Assembly: GCA_963931605.1 (NCBI GenBank)
Contig: OZ007031.1
Coordinates: 434,001-498,000, forward strand
Direction of reading: 5' to 3'
DNA: 64,000 nt
DNA from: CALUOB01 sp944322305
GTDB taxonomy: Bacteria > Actinomycetota > Coriobacteriia > Coriobacteriales > Coriobacteriaceae
Positions 41,498-50,242 of the stretch are shown in pieces. Below the pieces are notes generated by a model. The model saw nothing but the letters and a program-made list of their open reading frames with translations. It was not told where the DNA came from and ran no database searches. The translations under genes and the position numbers were made by a program. The stretch's first letter is position 1. Each line of letters starts with the position of its first letter.

Positions 41498-42952
41498 ATG
41501 CCACAGTTCACCGATATGAGCCGCATCAACGTCAAGGGCGGCGACGGCGGCGCGGGCTGCGTGTCGTTCCGCCGCGAGGCGCACGTTCCCAAGGGCGGGC
41601 CCGACGGCGGCGACGGCGGGCGCGGCGGCGACGTGGTGCTCGTTGCCGACCCGCAGCTCTCCTCGCTTATCGACTACCGCTTCAAGCATCACTTCCGCGC
41701 CGAGCGCGGCACGCACGGCCAGGGCGCGCGCAAGCACGGCCGCGACGGCAAGGACACCGTGCTCAAGGTGCCGCTGGGCACCGTGGTGCGCGAGCTCGAC
41801 CCCGAGACCCAGGAGCCGCTCTACACTATTGCCGATCTCACGCACCCCGGGGAGCGTGTCGTGGTGGCGCCGGGCGGCCACGGCGGACGCGGCAACATCC
41901 ACTTCACCACCTCGGTGCGCCGCGCGCCGGCCTTCGCCGAGCTGGGCGAGCCGGCCGAGGAGCACTGGATCGAGCTCGAGATGAAGCTCATGGCCGACGC
42001 CGCGCTGGTCGGTTTGCCGAGCGTGGGCAAGAGCTCGCTTATCGCCCGCATGAGCGCGGCACGCCCCAAGATCGCCGACTACCCGTTCACCACCATCGTT
42101 CCTAACTTGGGCATGGTGCGCGCAGGGGAGTACTCTTACGTGGTTGCCGACGTGCCCGGCCTCATCGAGGGTGCGAGCGAGGGCCGCGGGCTGGGCCACC
42201 AGTTCCTGCGCCACATCGAGCGGACGGCGCTCATCATGCACGTGGTGGACATCACGGGCGGCTTCGAGGGGCGCGACCCGGTGGAGGACTACCACGTCAT
42301 CAATGACGAGCTCGCGCGCTACGCCGCAGAGCTCGCCGAGCGCCCGCAGATCGTGGTGGCCAACAAGTGCGACGCCGAGGGCATCGACGAGCGCCTGCGC
42401 GCCTTGCGCGACGAGGCGCTCGAGGACGGGCACCAGTTCTTCGCCGTGTCCGCGCTGACCGGCGAGGGTATGCAGGCGCTCATGCTCGCATGCGGCGAGC
42501 AGGTCATGAAGCTGCGCGCCGCGCTCGACACCCACGAGGAGGTCGAGGAGTTCGACCGCGCCTGGGAGCTCAAGCGCCGGGCGCGCGAGCGCCGCTTCAC
42601 GGTGCGCAAGCTCGCAGCCGGCGTGTTCAGGATCGAGGGGCGCGCGGTGGAGCGCATGGTCATCCAGACCGACTGGGAGAACGAGGAGGCCATCATCCAC
42701 CTGCAGCACCGTTTCCAGCGCATGGGGGTGTTCGACGCCCTGGCCGAGGCGGGCTGCCGCGCGGGCGACGAGGTGCGCGTGCTCGAGCGCGCCTTCGACT
42801 ACGAGAGCGCCGACGACCTCTACGCCGACGACCCGGTGGACGATGAGGACGTGGACCTCTCCTTCGTGACTGAGATCAACGTGGGCGACGACGACGCCGA
42901 GACGGATGATCCCGCTCCGCAGGACGCGGGCTGGGCGGGGGAGCAGCGATGA
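41498..42952 (+). CDS. obgE: GTPase Obg/CgtA
   Basis: A 484-residue GTPase needed for 50S maturation and stress control. The glycine-rich Obg fold spans residues 1-158 (VKGGDGGAGCVSFRREAHVPKGGPDGG). The G domain has G1 GLPSVGKS (172-179), DVPG (218-221) and NKCD (289-292). The C-terminal OCT domain (FTVRKLAAGVFRIEGRAVERM) begins near residue 365. An acidic tail of about 50 residues follows. Its stop overlaps the nadD start by four bases. Confidence 0.96.
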   Translation: MPQFTDMSRINVKGGDGGAGCVSFRREAHVPKGGPDGGDGGRGGDVVLVADPQLSSLIDYRFKHHFRAERGTHGQGARKHGRDGKDTVLKVPLGTVVRELDPETQEPLYTIADLTHPGERVVVAPGGHGGRGNIHFTTSVRRAPAFAELGEPAEEHWIELEMKLMADAALVGLPSVGKSSLIARMSAARPKIADYPFTTIVPNLGMVRAGEYSYVVADVPGLIEGASEGRGLGHQFLRHIERTALIMHVVDITGGFEGRDPVEDYHVINDELARYAAELAERPQIVVANKCDAEGIDERLRALRDEALEDGHQFFAVSALTGEGMQALMLACGEQVMKLRAALDTHEEVEEFDRAWELKRRARERRFTVRKLAAGVFRIEGRAVERMVIQTDWENEEAIIHLQHRFQRMGVFDALAEAGCRAGDEVRVLERAFDYESADDLYADDPVDDEDVDLSFVTEINVGDDDAETDDPAPQDAGWAGEQR

Positions 42953-43650
42953 GCGACGCCGCGCGCGCTACCTTGCCTGAGCTGGGCGCCGACCCTGGCC
43001 GCGAGTACCGCCTGGGCATCATGGGCGGCACCTTCGACCCGATCCATTACGGGCATATGGTTACGGCCGAGCAGGCGCGCGAAGCGCTCAAGCTCGACCT
43101 GGTGCTGTTCATGCCCGCCGGCTCCCCGGCTTTCAAGCAGGGCAAGCGCGTCACCGACGCCGAGGACCGCTACGCCATGACGCTTCTGGCCACGGCGGCC
43201 AACGACGCCTTCGACGCCAGCCGCTTCGAGATCGACCGCCCGGGCGTGACCTACACGGTGGACACCCTTCTCGCGCTGCGCGAGCACTACCCAGAAAACG
43301 TCCGGCTGTTCTTCATCACCGGGGCGGACGCCATTCTCGACCTCATCACCTGGCGCGACGCCCCGCGGATGGCCGAGCTCGCCACGTTCATCGCGGCGAC
43401 CCGCCCCGGCTACAACATCGAGCAGGCGCGCCGGCGCATCGAGGCGTCGCGCCTGCCGTTCGACGTGCGCTACATCGAGATCCCGGCGCTCGCGATCAGC
43501 TCCACCAACATCCGCGACCGCGTGGCGGCGGGCAAAAGCGTGCGCTACCTCACCAACGAGAGCGTGATCGGCTACATCCGCAAGCACGGGCTGTACAACG
43601 CCGCGGTGGTAGAGCGCACCGACGTCCTCAAGGCTAAGGAGGCCTCATGA
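42949..43650 (+). CDS. nadD: Nicotinate-nucleotide adenylyltransferase
   Basis: A 233-residue enzyme that adenylates nicotinate mononucleotide to deamido-NAD. The HxGH-type nucleotidyltransferase motif is GIMGGTFDPIHYGHMV near residues 23-38, and the second motif is IEIPALAISSTNIRDRVAAGKSVRYL. It overlaps obg and yqeK by four bases on each side, so the three are coupled. Confidence 0.95.
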   Translation: MSDAARATLPELGADPGREYRLGIMGGTFDPIHYGHMVTAEQAREALKLDLVLFMPAGSPAFKQGKRVTDAEDRYAMTLLATAANDAFDASRFEIDRPGVTYTVDTLLALREHYPENVRLFFITGADAILDLITWRDAPRMAELATFIAATRPGYNIEQARRRIEASRLPFDVRYIEIPALAISSTNIRDRVAAGKSVRYLTNESVIGYIRKHGLYNAAVVERTDVLKAKEAS

Positions 43651-44255
43651 CGCAGATGACGCAGCAACAGCGCGACGAGCTCGCGCGCATAGAGGGGCTG
43701 CTCCGCGCGCGCATGGACAAGGCGCAGCGGCGCCTCAAGCATACGCTCAACGTGGCCGACACCGCCGCCGAGCTGGCGCGGACCTACGGCGTCGACGAGT
43801 TTCTCGCCCGGGCGGCAGGGCTTCTGCACGACTGGGACAAGGTCGTGCCCGCAGACGAGCTCGCGGCGCGCGCCGTGCACCTGGGAATCGACTTTTCTGC
43901 GCCGGTCACATCCGTGTTGCCGCTTCTGCACGGGCCGGTTGCGGCGCGCGAGCTGCCGGCGCAGTTTCCCGAGCTGCCCGAGGAGGTCTTCCAGGCGGTT
44001 GCGCGCCACACGGTTGGCGCCGCTGACATGACGCCGCTCGACATGGTGGTGTTCGTCGCCGACGGCATCGAGCCCATGCGCAACGGGGAGGATATCGCGC
44101 GTCTGCGCGCGCTGGTGGGCGACGTGTCGCTTGAGGAGCTCTTCTTCGAGTGCCTGGCGCAGGGCGCCTCCTACGTGCTGCAGACACGCCGCTACCTTTA
44201 CCCGGGCACGGTCGACGTCTACAACGCCTACGTTGCCAAATTAGGCCGTGCTTAA
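43647..44255 (+). CDS. yqeK: HD-domain symmetrical Ap4A hydrolase (YqeK family)
   Basis: A 202-residue HD-domain protein. KHTLNVADTAAELARTYG and the metal-binding LLHDWDKV form the core, with LLHGPVAA and HTVGAADMTPLDMVVFVADGIEP following. YqeK proteins hydrolyse diadenosine tetraphosphate to two ADP. The position after nadD is conserved in Gram-positive bacteria. The 176-base gap to rsfS shows a weak GC hairpin at about 44288-44312. Confidence 0.9.
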   Translation: MTQMTQQQRDELARIEGLLRARMDKAQRRLKHTLNVADTAAELARTYGVDEFLARAAGLLHDWDKVVPADELAARAVHLGIDFSAPVTSVLPLLHGPVAARELPAQFPELPEEVFQAVARHTVGAADMTPLDMVVFVADGIEPMRNGEDIARLRALVGDVSLEELFFECLAQGASYVLQTRRYLYPGTVDVYNAYVAKLGRA

Positions 44256-44431
44256 TCTGGCGCATTTCGTAAGACGGAACGGGGCAGGCAGGGCAGGCTC
44301 CACCCGCCCTGCGGTTCTTGTGAGGGGCTGGGCCCAGGACGCATCGCCGGCGCCTCCTCGGGTACCATGAGGGCGTTACGCACGTTTTTCTTGCCTGCGC
44401 CGCGCCTGCGGCGCCAACAGAAAGGAACGCT

Positions 44432-44782
44432 TTGGAATCTCGCGAAACGGCGCTTATCGCCGCGCAAGCCGCTTTTGACAAGAAGGCCGAGGACATCGTG
44501 GTGCTTGATCTCACGGGTCTTTCCGACGTGACCGATTACTTCGTGGTGGCCACGGTGGCCAACAACCGCCAGGCTGACGCGGTGATCGACGAGATCGAGG
44601 ACCTGGTGTACGAGAAGTGCTCGGAGAAGCCCTTCTCGGTTGAGGGCCGCGCCCAGGGCACGTGGACGCTCATGGACTACGGCCACGTGATCGTGCACGT
44701 GTTCACGCCTGAGACGCGCGACCACTACCGCTTGGAGTCCCTCTGGGGCGACGCGCCCCGCGTGGAGCTCGACCTGGCGTAA
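44432..44782 (+). CDS. rsfS: Ribosomal silencing factor RsfS
   Basis: A 116-residue protein that binds L14 and blocks subunit joining when nutrients are short. AEDIVVLDLTGLSDVTDYFVVATVANNRQ is the family core, and GTWTLMDYGHVIVHVFTPETRDHYRLESLW is diagnostic. The start is TTG with AAAGGA five to six bases upstream. It follows nadD-yqeK as in many bacteria. Confidence 0.94.
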   Translation: MESRETALIAAQAAFDKKAEDIVVLDLTGLSDVTDYFVVATVANNRQADAVIDEIEDLVYEKCSEKPFSVEGRAQGTWTLMDYGHVIVHVFTPETRDHYRLESLWGDAPRVELDLA

Positions 44783-44834
44783 AGCTCCAAGTCCCGGTCG
44801 CTTGCGGCGGCACGGCATCTTGCATGCCCCCAGC

Positions 44835-44892
44835 GCACCGACCGCGCCGGTTCCGGCTTTTGGGCCGCATCCGGCGCGGTCGGTGCATTTTT
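44835..44892 (+). terminator. Terminator after rsfS
   Basis: A perfect 16-bp stem (44835-44850 with 44871-44886) followed by ATTTTTAT. It lies between the convergent rsfS and dinB. Confidence 0.9.
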
Positions 44893-44914
44893 ATCGCAGG
44901 CTGTCACACGCGCG

Positions 44915-46267
44915 TTAATCCGTGGGCTTGTTCTGGTTGAGGAACTTGTCCGGGCGCACGATGTCGCGGCCGAAGCGCGCCTGGCGGCCGAAGCCCACCG
45001 AGGCGTTGCCGAACTTCTCGCGCACCTTGTCCATGGCGACCGCGAGATCGCGCTTGTCGCTCGCCACCGCGCCGCGATCGTCCACCTCGCAGAACAGGTC
45101 GGTCTGCACGCCGCCGGCAAGGTCGAAGTCGCTCACGCCCACGCCCAGCAGGCGCACGGGCAGCCCGGGGTGCCAGATGCTGTTCAGGAGCTCGCGCGCG
45201 GCCGGCACGAAGATGTTCTCGTCGTCTGTGGGGTGCGGCAGCTTGCGCTGAGCGGTGTGGCCTTGCCCGTAGGTATAGCGCAGCTTCACGGTGACGGTGC
45301 GTCCGGCCAGCCCCTTGCGGCGCAGGCGCCGACCCACCGACTCGCCGAGCAGCGCCAGGGCGGCCTCGACGTCGGCGCGCTCCGTCAAGTCGCGCGCAAA
45401 GGTGCGCTCGTTGCTGACCGACTTCACGTCATCCGGCGCGTCGATGGCCGACACGGTAGAGACCTCGCGGCCGGCGGCGCGCAGGCGCATGACCTCGCCG
45501 TTGACGCCGAAAACCTCCTCGAGCACGCGGCGCGGGGCGCGGGCGAGCTGCCCCACCGTGCGGATGCCGCGCTTGGCCAGACGCGCCTCGGCGGACGACC
45601 CGATGCCGCTGATGGCGCCCACCGGCAACGGAGCGAGAAACGCCTCCTCGGTGCCGGGGTAGACAACCGTGAGGCCGCGCGGCTTGTCGCGCTCGCTGGC
45701 GATCTTGGCCACCGTCTTGTTGCAGCCGAGCCCGATCGAGCAGGTGACGCCGAGGGCCGCCACGCGCTCCGAGATGCGCTGCGCGATAATGGCAGGGTGC
45801 TCGGACGAGAAGCGCCCGGGCGTGACGTCGAAGAACGCCTCGTCGATGGAGACCTGGTCCACATAGGGCGTCTCGTCGGCGAGGATGGCCATGATCTGCG
45901 CGCTCATCTCGCGGTACCGGTCGAAGTGCCCGTGCGTCCAGATGGCGTGCGGGCACAGCCGCTTGGCCTGCGCCGAGCTCATGGCGGAGTGCACGCCGAA
46001 GGGCCGGGCCTCGTAGGAGGCGGTGGAGACCACGCCGCGCTCTTCCGGCAGGCCGCCCACGATGACGGGCTTGCCGCGCCACTCCGGGTGGTCGAGCTGC
46101 TCGACGCTGGCAAAGAACGCGTCGAGGTCCATGAGGCCGATGGCGGGCCCGTTCCACGCGCCGAAGAACGCGTCCAACGGAGAAGGGCCGCCGGCGTCAG
46201 AGGCGCCGTCGGGCTCGGGCGGAGGTTCGTGACCGGAAAAACCGTATGTCTGTTCGCATCGCTCCAT
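44915..46267 (-). CDS. dinB: DNA polymerase IV (Y family)
   Basis: A 450-residue translesion polymerase. Catalytic motifs are MDLDAFFASVEQ (first metal-binding Asp) and VSIDEAFFDVT (second). STASYEARPFGVHSAM, GLGCNKTVAKIASERDKPRG and the helix-hairpin-helix GAISGIGSSAEARLAKRGIRTVG follow. The little-finger domain contains ARDLTERADVEAAL. There is an N-terminal extension of about 45 residues before the polymerase core. The proposed ATG 46267 has no ribosome-binding site; instead a -10-like TATACT (46272-46277) ends four bases upstream, which would give a leaderless message. A start nearer the core cannot be excluded. Confidence 0.88.
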   Translation of the reverse strand: MERCEQTYGFSGHEPPPEPDGASDAGGPSPLDAFFGAWNGPAIGLMDLDAFFASVEQLDHPEWRGKPVIVGGLPEERGVVSTASYEARPFGVHSAMSSAQAKRLCPHAIWTHGHFDRYREMSAQIMAILADETPYVDQVSIDEAFFDVTPGRFSSEHPAIIAQRISERVAALGVTCSIGLGCNKTVAKIASERDKPRGLTVVYPGTEEAFLAPLPVGAISGIGSSAEARLAKRGIRTVGQLARAPRRVLEEVFGVNGEVMRLRAAGREVSTVSAIDAPDDVKSVSNERTFARDLTERADVEAALALLGESVGRRLRRKGLAGRTVTVKLRYTYGQGHTAQRKLPHPTDDENIFVPAARELLNSIWHPGLPVRLLGVGVSDFDLAGGVQTDLFCEVDDRGAVASDKRDLAVAMDKVREKFGNASVGFGRQARFGRDIVRPDKFLNQNKPTD

Positions 46268-46340
46268 GAGGAGAGTATAGCATGCGGCAGGGCGGGTACG
46301 GGGTGGTGCGGGTTCTTCTCGGCAAGTGGAAGACGGGGCG

Positions 46341-46360
46341 CGTTTTATCCGATAAAAGCG
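46341..46360. promoter_or_regulatory. Operator-like palindrome in the dinB-rpsP gap
   Basis: TTTTATC (46343-46349) and GATAAAA (46351-46357) form a perfect inverted repeat around one base, flanked by GCGC on both sides. It is an AT-rich island in a GC-rich divergent gap, 74 bases upstream of dinB. It could be an operator; no regulator is identified. Apart from this and the rpsP promoter, the 401-base gap 46268-46668 shows no gene. Confidence 0.4.
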
Positions 46361-46507
46361 CAGCTGCCATCGGCTAGGACAGCACGGGCGCGGGGCGGTA
46401 CCGAGAGGGCTGCGCGAAGGCGTCGACGTTGCCGCCCCTTGCGCTGCCCACCCACGTCTGCCGCTGCGCCTCCGTGCAGAAACCATGAAGGAACTCATGC
46501 GGTTTCG

Positions 46508-46536
46508 TTGACGAACGCACTGCTCGTGCCTATTAT
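46508..46536 (+). promoter_or_regulatory. Sigma-70-type promoter of the rpsP operon
   Basis: TTGACG, 17 bases, TATTAT. The predicted transcript has a leader of about 125 bases before the rpsP start. Confidence 0.8.
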
Positions 46537-46668
46537 ATGTGCTTGCGTGTGCGGCGTTACCGAAGGAGCCTTACGGGTTGCGGCTCCACCAGCGAGTGCC
46601 GCCCGCGCGCCAAACGTGTCGTTTTATTCAGGTTTGCAGCTCAGGCTGCATGGTTGGAGGAGTTTTCA

Positions 46669-47007
46669 TTGGCAGTCAAGATCCGCCTCGCCCGTCACGG
46701 CTCTAAGAAGCGTCCGTACTACCGCGTTGTCGTCGCCAACAGCCGTTCGCCCCGCGACGGCCGCCTGATCGAGGAGGTCGGCCGTTACAACCCGCTGACC
46801 AACCCCAAGGTCATCGACCTCGACCTCGAGAAGATCGCCGACTGGCAGGCCAAGGGCGCTCAGCTGACCGACGCCGTGAAGGCGCTTGTGAAGGCCGCTG
46901 AGGAGGGCCCGAAGGCTGATACCGCCGTCAAGAAGTCTAAGAAGCAGCTCGCCAAGGAGGCCGCTGCTGCCAAGGCCGCCGCTGAGGCTGAGGGCGCTGA
47001 GGAGTAA
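46669..47007 (+). CDS. rpsP: 30S ribosomal protein S16
   Basis: A 112-residue S16. From the TTG at 46669 it reads AVKIRLARHGSKKRPYYRVVVA, the family signature, then DGRLIEEVGRYNPLTNP. The C-terminus has an extra Lys/Ala-rich tail of about 30 residues. GGAGGAG lies upstream, and the longer open frame from 46537 is non-coding leader. First gene of the rpsP-khpA-rimM-trmD operon. Confidence 0.97.
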   Translation: MAVKIRLARHGSKKRPYYRVVVANSRSPRDGRLIEEVGRYNPLTNPKVIDLDLEKIADWQAKGAQLTDAVKALVKAAEEGPKADTAVKKSKKQLAKEAAAAKAAAEAEGAEE

Positions 47008-47012
47008 CGCGC

Positions 47013-47309
47013 GTGTCGGTAGATGAAACGCTTGAGTTCGACGAGGAGACGGCGGAAGAGCCCCTGCTCTCGGATCGTATCGCCGACCTTGTCGAGTATC
47101 TCGTGGTTCAGCTCGTCGACAACCCGGACGAGGTTTCGCTCGAGGTGATCGACGGCGCTGACTCCAGCGTGATTGAGGTCAGCGTGGCTGACGGCGACGT
47201 GGCCAAGGTCATCGGCCGTCACGGTCGCACGATCAAGGCCATCCGCACGCTCGCGCGCGCCTTGGCTGCGCGCCTTGAAACGTCCGTAGAGGTCGAGGTG
47301 CTCGGGTAG
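47013..47309 (+). CDS. khpA: KH-domain RNA-binding protein KhpA
   Basis: A 98-residue single KH-domain protein. The RNA-gripping GxxG loop is in KVIGRHGRTIKAIRTLARAL near residues 64-83. In other Gram-positive bacteria KhpA pairs with KhpB/Jag and affects cell elongation and RNA binding. It begins with GTG five bases after rpsP; the place between rpsP and rimM is conserved. Confidence 0.93.
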   Translation: MSVDETLEFDEETAEEPLLSDRIADLVEYLVVQLVDNPDEVSLEVIDGADSSVIEVSVADGDVAKVIGRHGRTIKAIRTLARALAARLETSVEVEVLG

Positions 47310-47317
47310 GTCGTCTC

Positions 47318-47926
47318 TTGAGAACTCAGTTCAAGAACATAGCCCGTGTGGAGAAAGCCCACGGGATGAAGGGGGAGGCCGTCGTGGTTGCGCTGCGCGG
47401 CCTTCCCTTCCTTTTAGAGGAAGGCATGCGCGTGTCGCTCACGCCGCCGGCGCTGCATCGCGAGCGCGTGAGCACGGTGGAGCACGTGTCCGAGGGTGCT
47501 GACGGCGTCTCTGGCCTGGTGCGCTTCTCGTGCGCGCACAACCTTGACGAGGCCAGCGGCCTGGCCGGGTGCTATGTGCTGGCTCGCACCGACGACCTGG
47601 ACCTGGACCCGCTCACCGCCTCGGTGGACGACCTGATCGGCGCGCCGGTTGAGGACGACCGCCTGGGTGTTGTCGGCGAGATCACCGAGGTTATCTGCGG
47701 ACCGGCTAACGACGCCTGGGTGATCGAGGGCGCCTACGGCGAGGTGATCATCCCGGTGATACCCGACGTGGTGCTCGAGATCCCTGAGGACGGTCCGATC
47801 CCGGTGCATCTGCCGGGCGGCGTGCTGCCCGACGAGGTGTTTGCCGCCGCGCCTGCTGCGGCGGCGACGGATGCCGCGGGCGATGCGGCGAACGTCCCTC
47901 CTACGGAGGAGGCTCCATGCGCATAG
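47318..47926 (+). CDS. rimM: 16S rRNA processing protein RimM
   Basis: A 202-residue 30S assembly factor that binds S19. The N-terminal beta barrel has IARVEKAHGMKGEAVVVAL and the PRC-barrel end has GEVIIPVIPDVVLEI. A short Ala-rich tail continues into trmD, and the two genes overlap by ten bases. The start is TTG, nine bases after khpA. Confidence 0.93.
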   Translation: MRTQFKNIARVEKAHGMKGEAVVVALRGLPFLLEEGMRVSLTPPALHRERVSTVEHVSEGADGVSGLVRFSCAHNLDEASGLAGCYVLARTDDLDLDPLTASVDDLIGAPVEDDRLGVVGEITEVICGPANDAWVIEGAYGEVIIPVIPDVVLEIPEDGPIPVHLPGGVLPDEVFAAAPAAAATDAAGDAANVPPTEEAPCA

Positions 47927-48696
47927 AGACCCTCTCCGTGTTTCCCGAGATGTTCGACTCGGTGATGCACGCCTCGATCCTCGGCCGCGCCGAGGAGCGG
48001 GGCATTTTCAGCTTTGCGGCCTTCGACCTGCGCGACTGGACGCATGACAGGCACCGTACTGTGGATGACGAGCCCTACGGCGGTGGCGCGGGCATGCTCA
48101 TGAAGCCCGAGCCGCTCATGGAGGCGCTGGACGACCTCGAGTCAACGGGGCCGCGTCCGCACGTGATCTTCTTCACCCCCTGCGGCGAGCCCTTCACCCA
48201 GCGCACAGCCGAGCGCCTGGCGGGCGAGGAGCGCCTGCTTTTGGTCTGCGGCCGCTACGAAGGCATAGACGAGCGCGTGTACGCCCGCGCCGACGAGCGC
48301 ATCTCGCTCGGCGACTACGTGCTCACCGGCGGCGAACTGGCGGCCATGGTGGTTGCCGACGCCGTGGTGCGCCTTCTGCCCGGTGCCTTGGGTGACGAGA
48401 TGAGCGCCCAGGACGAGTCATTCTCGGCGGCGGGTCTTCTGGAGTACGAGCAGTACACCCGCCCGGCGTCGTTCCGCGGCCAGGACGTGCCGCCGATCCT
48501 GCTTTCGGGCGACCACGCCAAGATCGCCGCCTGGCGCCGCGCCAATGCGCTTGAGCGCACCTGCCGCTGGCGTCCCGACCTTATCGAGCGCGCCGACCTC
48601 ACCGACGAGGAGCGCGAGCGCGCCCGCGAGCTTATCGCCCGCAACGCTGCAGGCGCGGCCGAGGGCGCGGCGGCAACCGATTGCGGGGTGGTTTAG
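47917..48696 (+). CDS. trmD: tRNA (guanine37-N1)-methyltransferase
   Basis: A 259-residue SPOUT-class methyltransferase that adds m1G37 to tRNAs and prevents frameshifting. RIETLSVFPEMFD begins the protein; DDEPYGGGAGMLMKPEP near residue 48, LLLVCGRYEGIDERV near 107 and SLGDYVLTGGELAAMVVADA (trefoil knot, SAM site) are diagnostic. The C-terminal helical domain follows. Its stop abuts the lepB start. Confidence 0.96.
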   Translation: MRIETLSVFPEMFDSVMHASILGRAEERGIFSFAAFDLRDWTHDRHRTVDDEPYGGGAGMLMKPEPLMEALDDLESTGPRPHVIFFTPCGEPFTQRTAERLAGEERLLLVCGRYEGIDERVYARADERISLGDYVLTGGELAAMVVADAVVRLLPGALGDEMSAQDESFSAAGLLEYEQYTRPASFRGQDVPPILLSGDHAKIAAWRRANALERTCRWRPDLIERADLTDEERERARELIARNAAGAAEGAAATDCGVV

Positions 48697-49260
48697 ATGA
48701 TGGGTGCTCGCCCTGCGATGCTGCGCGAGGTTGCCGAGTGGCTCGGAGTGATCGTGCTGGGCTGCGCGGTGGCTTTCGCGCTCAACGCCTTCGTGATCCA
48801 AGCCTACGAGGTTCCCACCGGCTCCATGGAGGACACCATCGAGGTGGGCGACCGTCTTTTCGGCGAGAAGGTCACGCTGCTTATGGGCATGCCGGTCTCG
48901 GCCGGCGACATCGTGGTGTTCAAGAACCCCGACGGCACCTCCGACCACGACATCCTGGTCAAGCGCGTGATCGCCACCGGCGGCCAGACGGTTGATTTGC
49001 AAGGCGGCGCGGTTTACGTCGACGGCGAGAAGCTCGACGAGCCGTATGCCACGGGGGAGAGCTGGCCGCTTCTGCAGCAGGCCCCCGGCACTACCGTGAG
49101 TTTTCCCTACACCGTGCCCGAGGGCTTTATCTGGGTCATGGGCGACAACCGTGAGAACTCCGCCGACTCGCGCTACTTCGGCGCGGTGGACGAGGACAGC
49201 GTGCAAGCTGTTGTCGTTATGCGCTACTGGCCGCTCGACCGCTTCGGTGGCGTAGAATAA
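48697..49260 (+). CDS. lepB: Signal peptidase I
   Basis: A 187-residue membrane-bound peptidase that cleaves signal peptides. One membrane helix at about residues 11-30 is followed by the catalytic Ser in VPTGSMEDTI and the catalytic Lys in LVKRVIATGG. The box-E motif GDNRENSADSRYFG is present. The gene is inserted between trmD and glyQ, where most bacteria have rplS directly. Confidence 0.94.
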   Translation: MMGARPAMLREVAEWLGVIVLGCAVAFALNAFVIQAYEVPTGSMEDTIEVGDRLFGEKVTLLMGMPVSAGDIVVFKNPDGTSDHDILVKRVIATGGQTVDLQGGAVYVDGEKLDEPYATGESWPLLQQAPGTTVSFPYTVPEGFIWVMGDNRENSADSRYFGAVDEDSVQAVVVMRYWPLDRFGGVE

Positions 49261-49329
49261 GCAAACCTCCCGCGTGCGCCGTTCGGCATGCGCGGGTACA
49301 GTCCCAACGGATTCCCTGAGGAGATGCGG

Positions 49330-50241
49330 ATGGACGCTAACGTTTTATCCTTCCAAGACATCATCCTGCGCCTGCAGGAGTACTGGGCGGCCCAGGGCTG
49401 CGTCGTGATGCAGCCCTATGACAGCGAGGTGGGCGCCGGCACCTTCCACACGGCCACCACGCTGCGCTCGCTCGGCCCCAAGCCCTGGCGCGCCTGCTAT
49501 GCGCAGCCCTGCCGCCGTCCCGCCGACGGCCGCTACGGCGAGAACCCCAACCGCCTGCAGCAGTACTACCAGTTCCAGGTCCTCATAAAGCCGAGCCCGG
49601 CCAACTCCCAGGAGCTCTACCTCGAGTCGCTCAAGGCCATCGGCCTCGACCCGGCCGAGCACGACGTGCGCTTCGTTGAGGACGACTGGGAAAGCCCCAC
49701 GCTCGGCGCCTGGGGTCTGGGCTGGGAGGTTTGGCTCAACGGCATGGAGGTCACCCAGTTCACCTACTTCCAGCAGGTGGGCGGCATCGAGGTCGACCCG
49801 GTGCCGGTGGAGATCACCTACGGCCTGGAGCGCCTGGCCATGTACGTGCAGGGCGTGAACTCGGTCTACGACCTGGTGTGGGCCACGCTGCCCGACGGCA
49901 CGCCGATGACCTACGGCGACGTGTTCTGGGAGAACGAGCGCGAGTTCTCCACTTACAACTTCGAGGTCGCCGACGTGGAGATGATGCGCGCCAAGTTCGA
50001 CGACTACGAGCGCGAGTGCCACTCCTGCCTCGAGGCCAAGCTGCCCCTGCCCGCGTACGACTGCGTGATGAAGTGCAGCCACGCCTTCAACGTGCTGGAC
50101 GCCCGCGGCGCCCTCTCGGCGGTCGAGCGCGCCAACTACATCCTGCGCGTGCGCACCGTGGCCAAGGCTTGCTGCGAGGCGTACCTTGCCGAGGTGGCGG
50201 CCGAGAAGAACGCTGAGAGCCCGAAGGGGGAGGTGGCCTAA
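49330..50241 (+). CDS. glyQ: Glycyl-tRNA synthetase alpha subunit
   Basis: A 303-residue class II synthetase subunit holding the Gly-AMP site. The family-typical segments are LSFQDIILRLQEYWAAQGCVVMQPYD, RSLGPKPWRACYAQPCRRPADGRYGENPNR and GGIEVDPVPVEITYGLERLAMY. ATG 49330 is six bases after GAGGAG; two earlier in-frame starts are less well placed. No T-box leader fits in the 69-base gap. Confidence 0.96.
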   Translation: MDANVLSFQDIILRLQEYWAAQGCVVMQPYDSEVGAGTFHTATTLRSLGPKPWRACYAQPCRRPADGRYGENPNRLQQYYQFQVLIKPSPANSQELYLESLKAIGLDPAEHDVRFVEDDWESPTLGAWGLGWEVWLNGMEVTQFTYFQQVGGIEVDPVPVEITYGLERLAMYVQGVNSVYDLVWATLPDGTPMTYGDVFWENEREFSTYNFEVADVEMMRAKFDDYERECHSCLEAKLPLPAYDCVMKCSHAFNVLDARGALSAVERANYILRVRTVAKACCEAYLAEVAAEKNAESPKGEVA

Positions 50242-50242
50242 C

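Noticed and set aside
44835..44892. Shared terminator for both rsfS and dinB
   Set aside because: The T-run is present only on the plus strand; the minus-strand side after the stem is GC-rich, so it is assigned to rsfS alone.
49261..49329. A T-box riboswitch before glyQ
   Set aside because: Only 69 bases separate lepB from glyQ, too short for a T-box, and no T-box consensus or terminator is seen.
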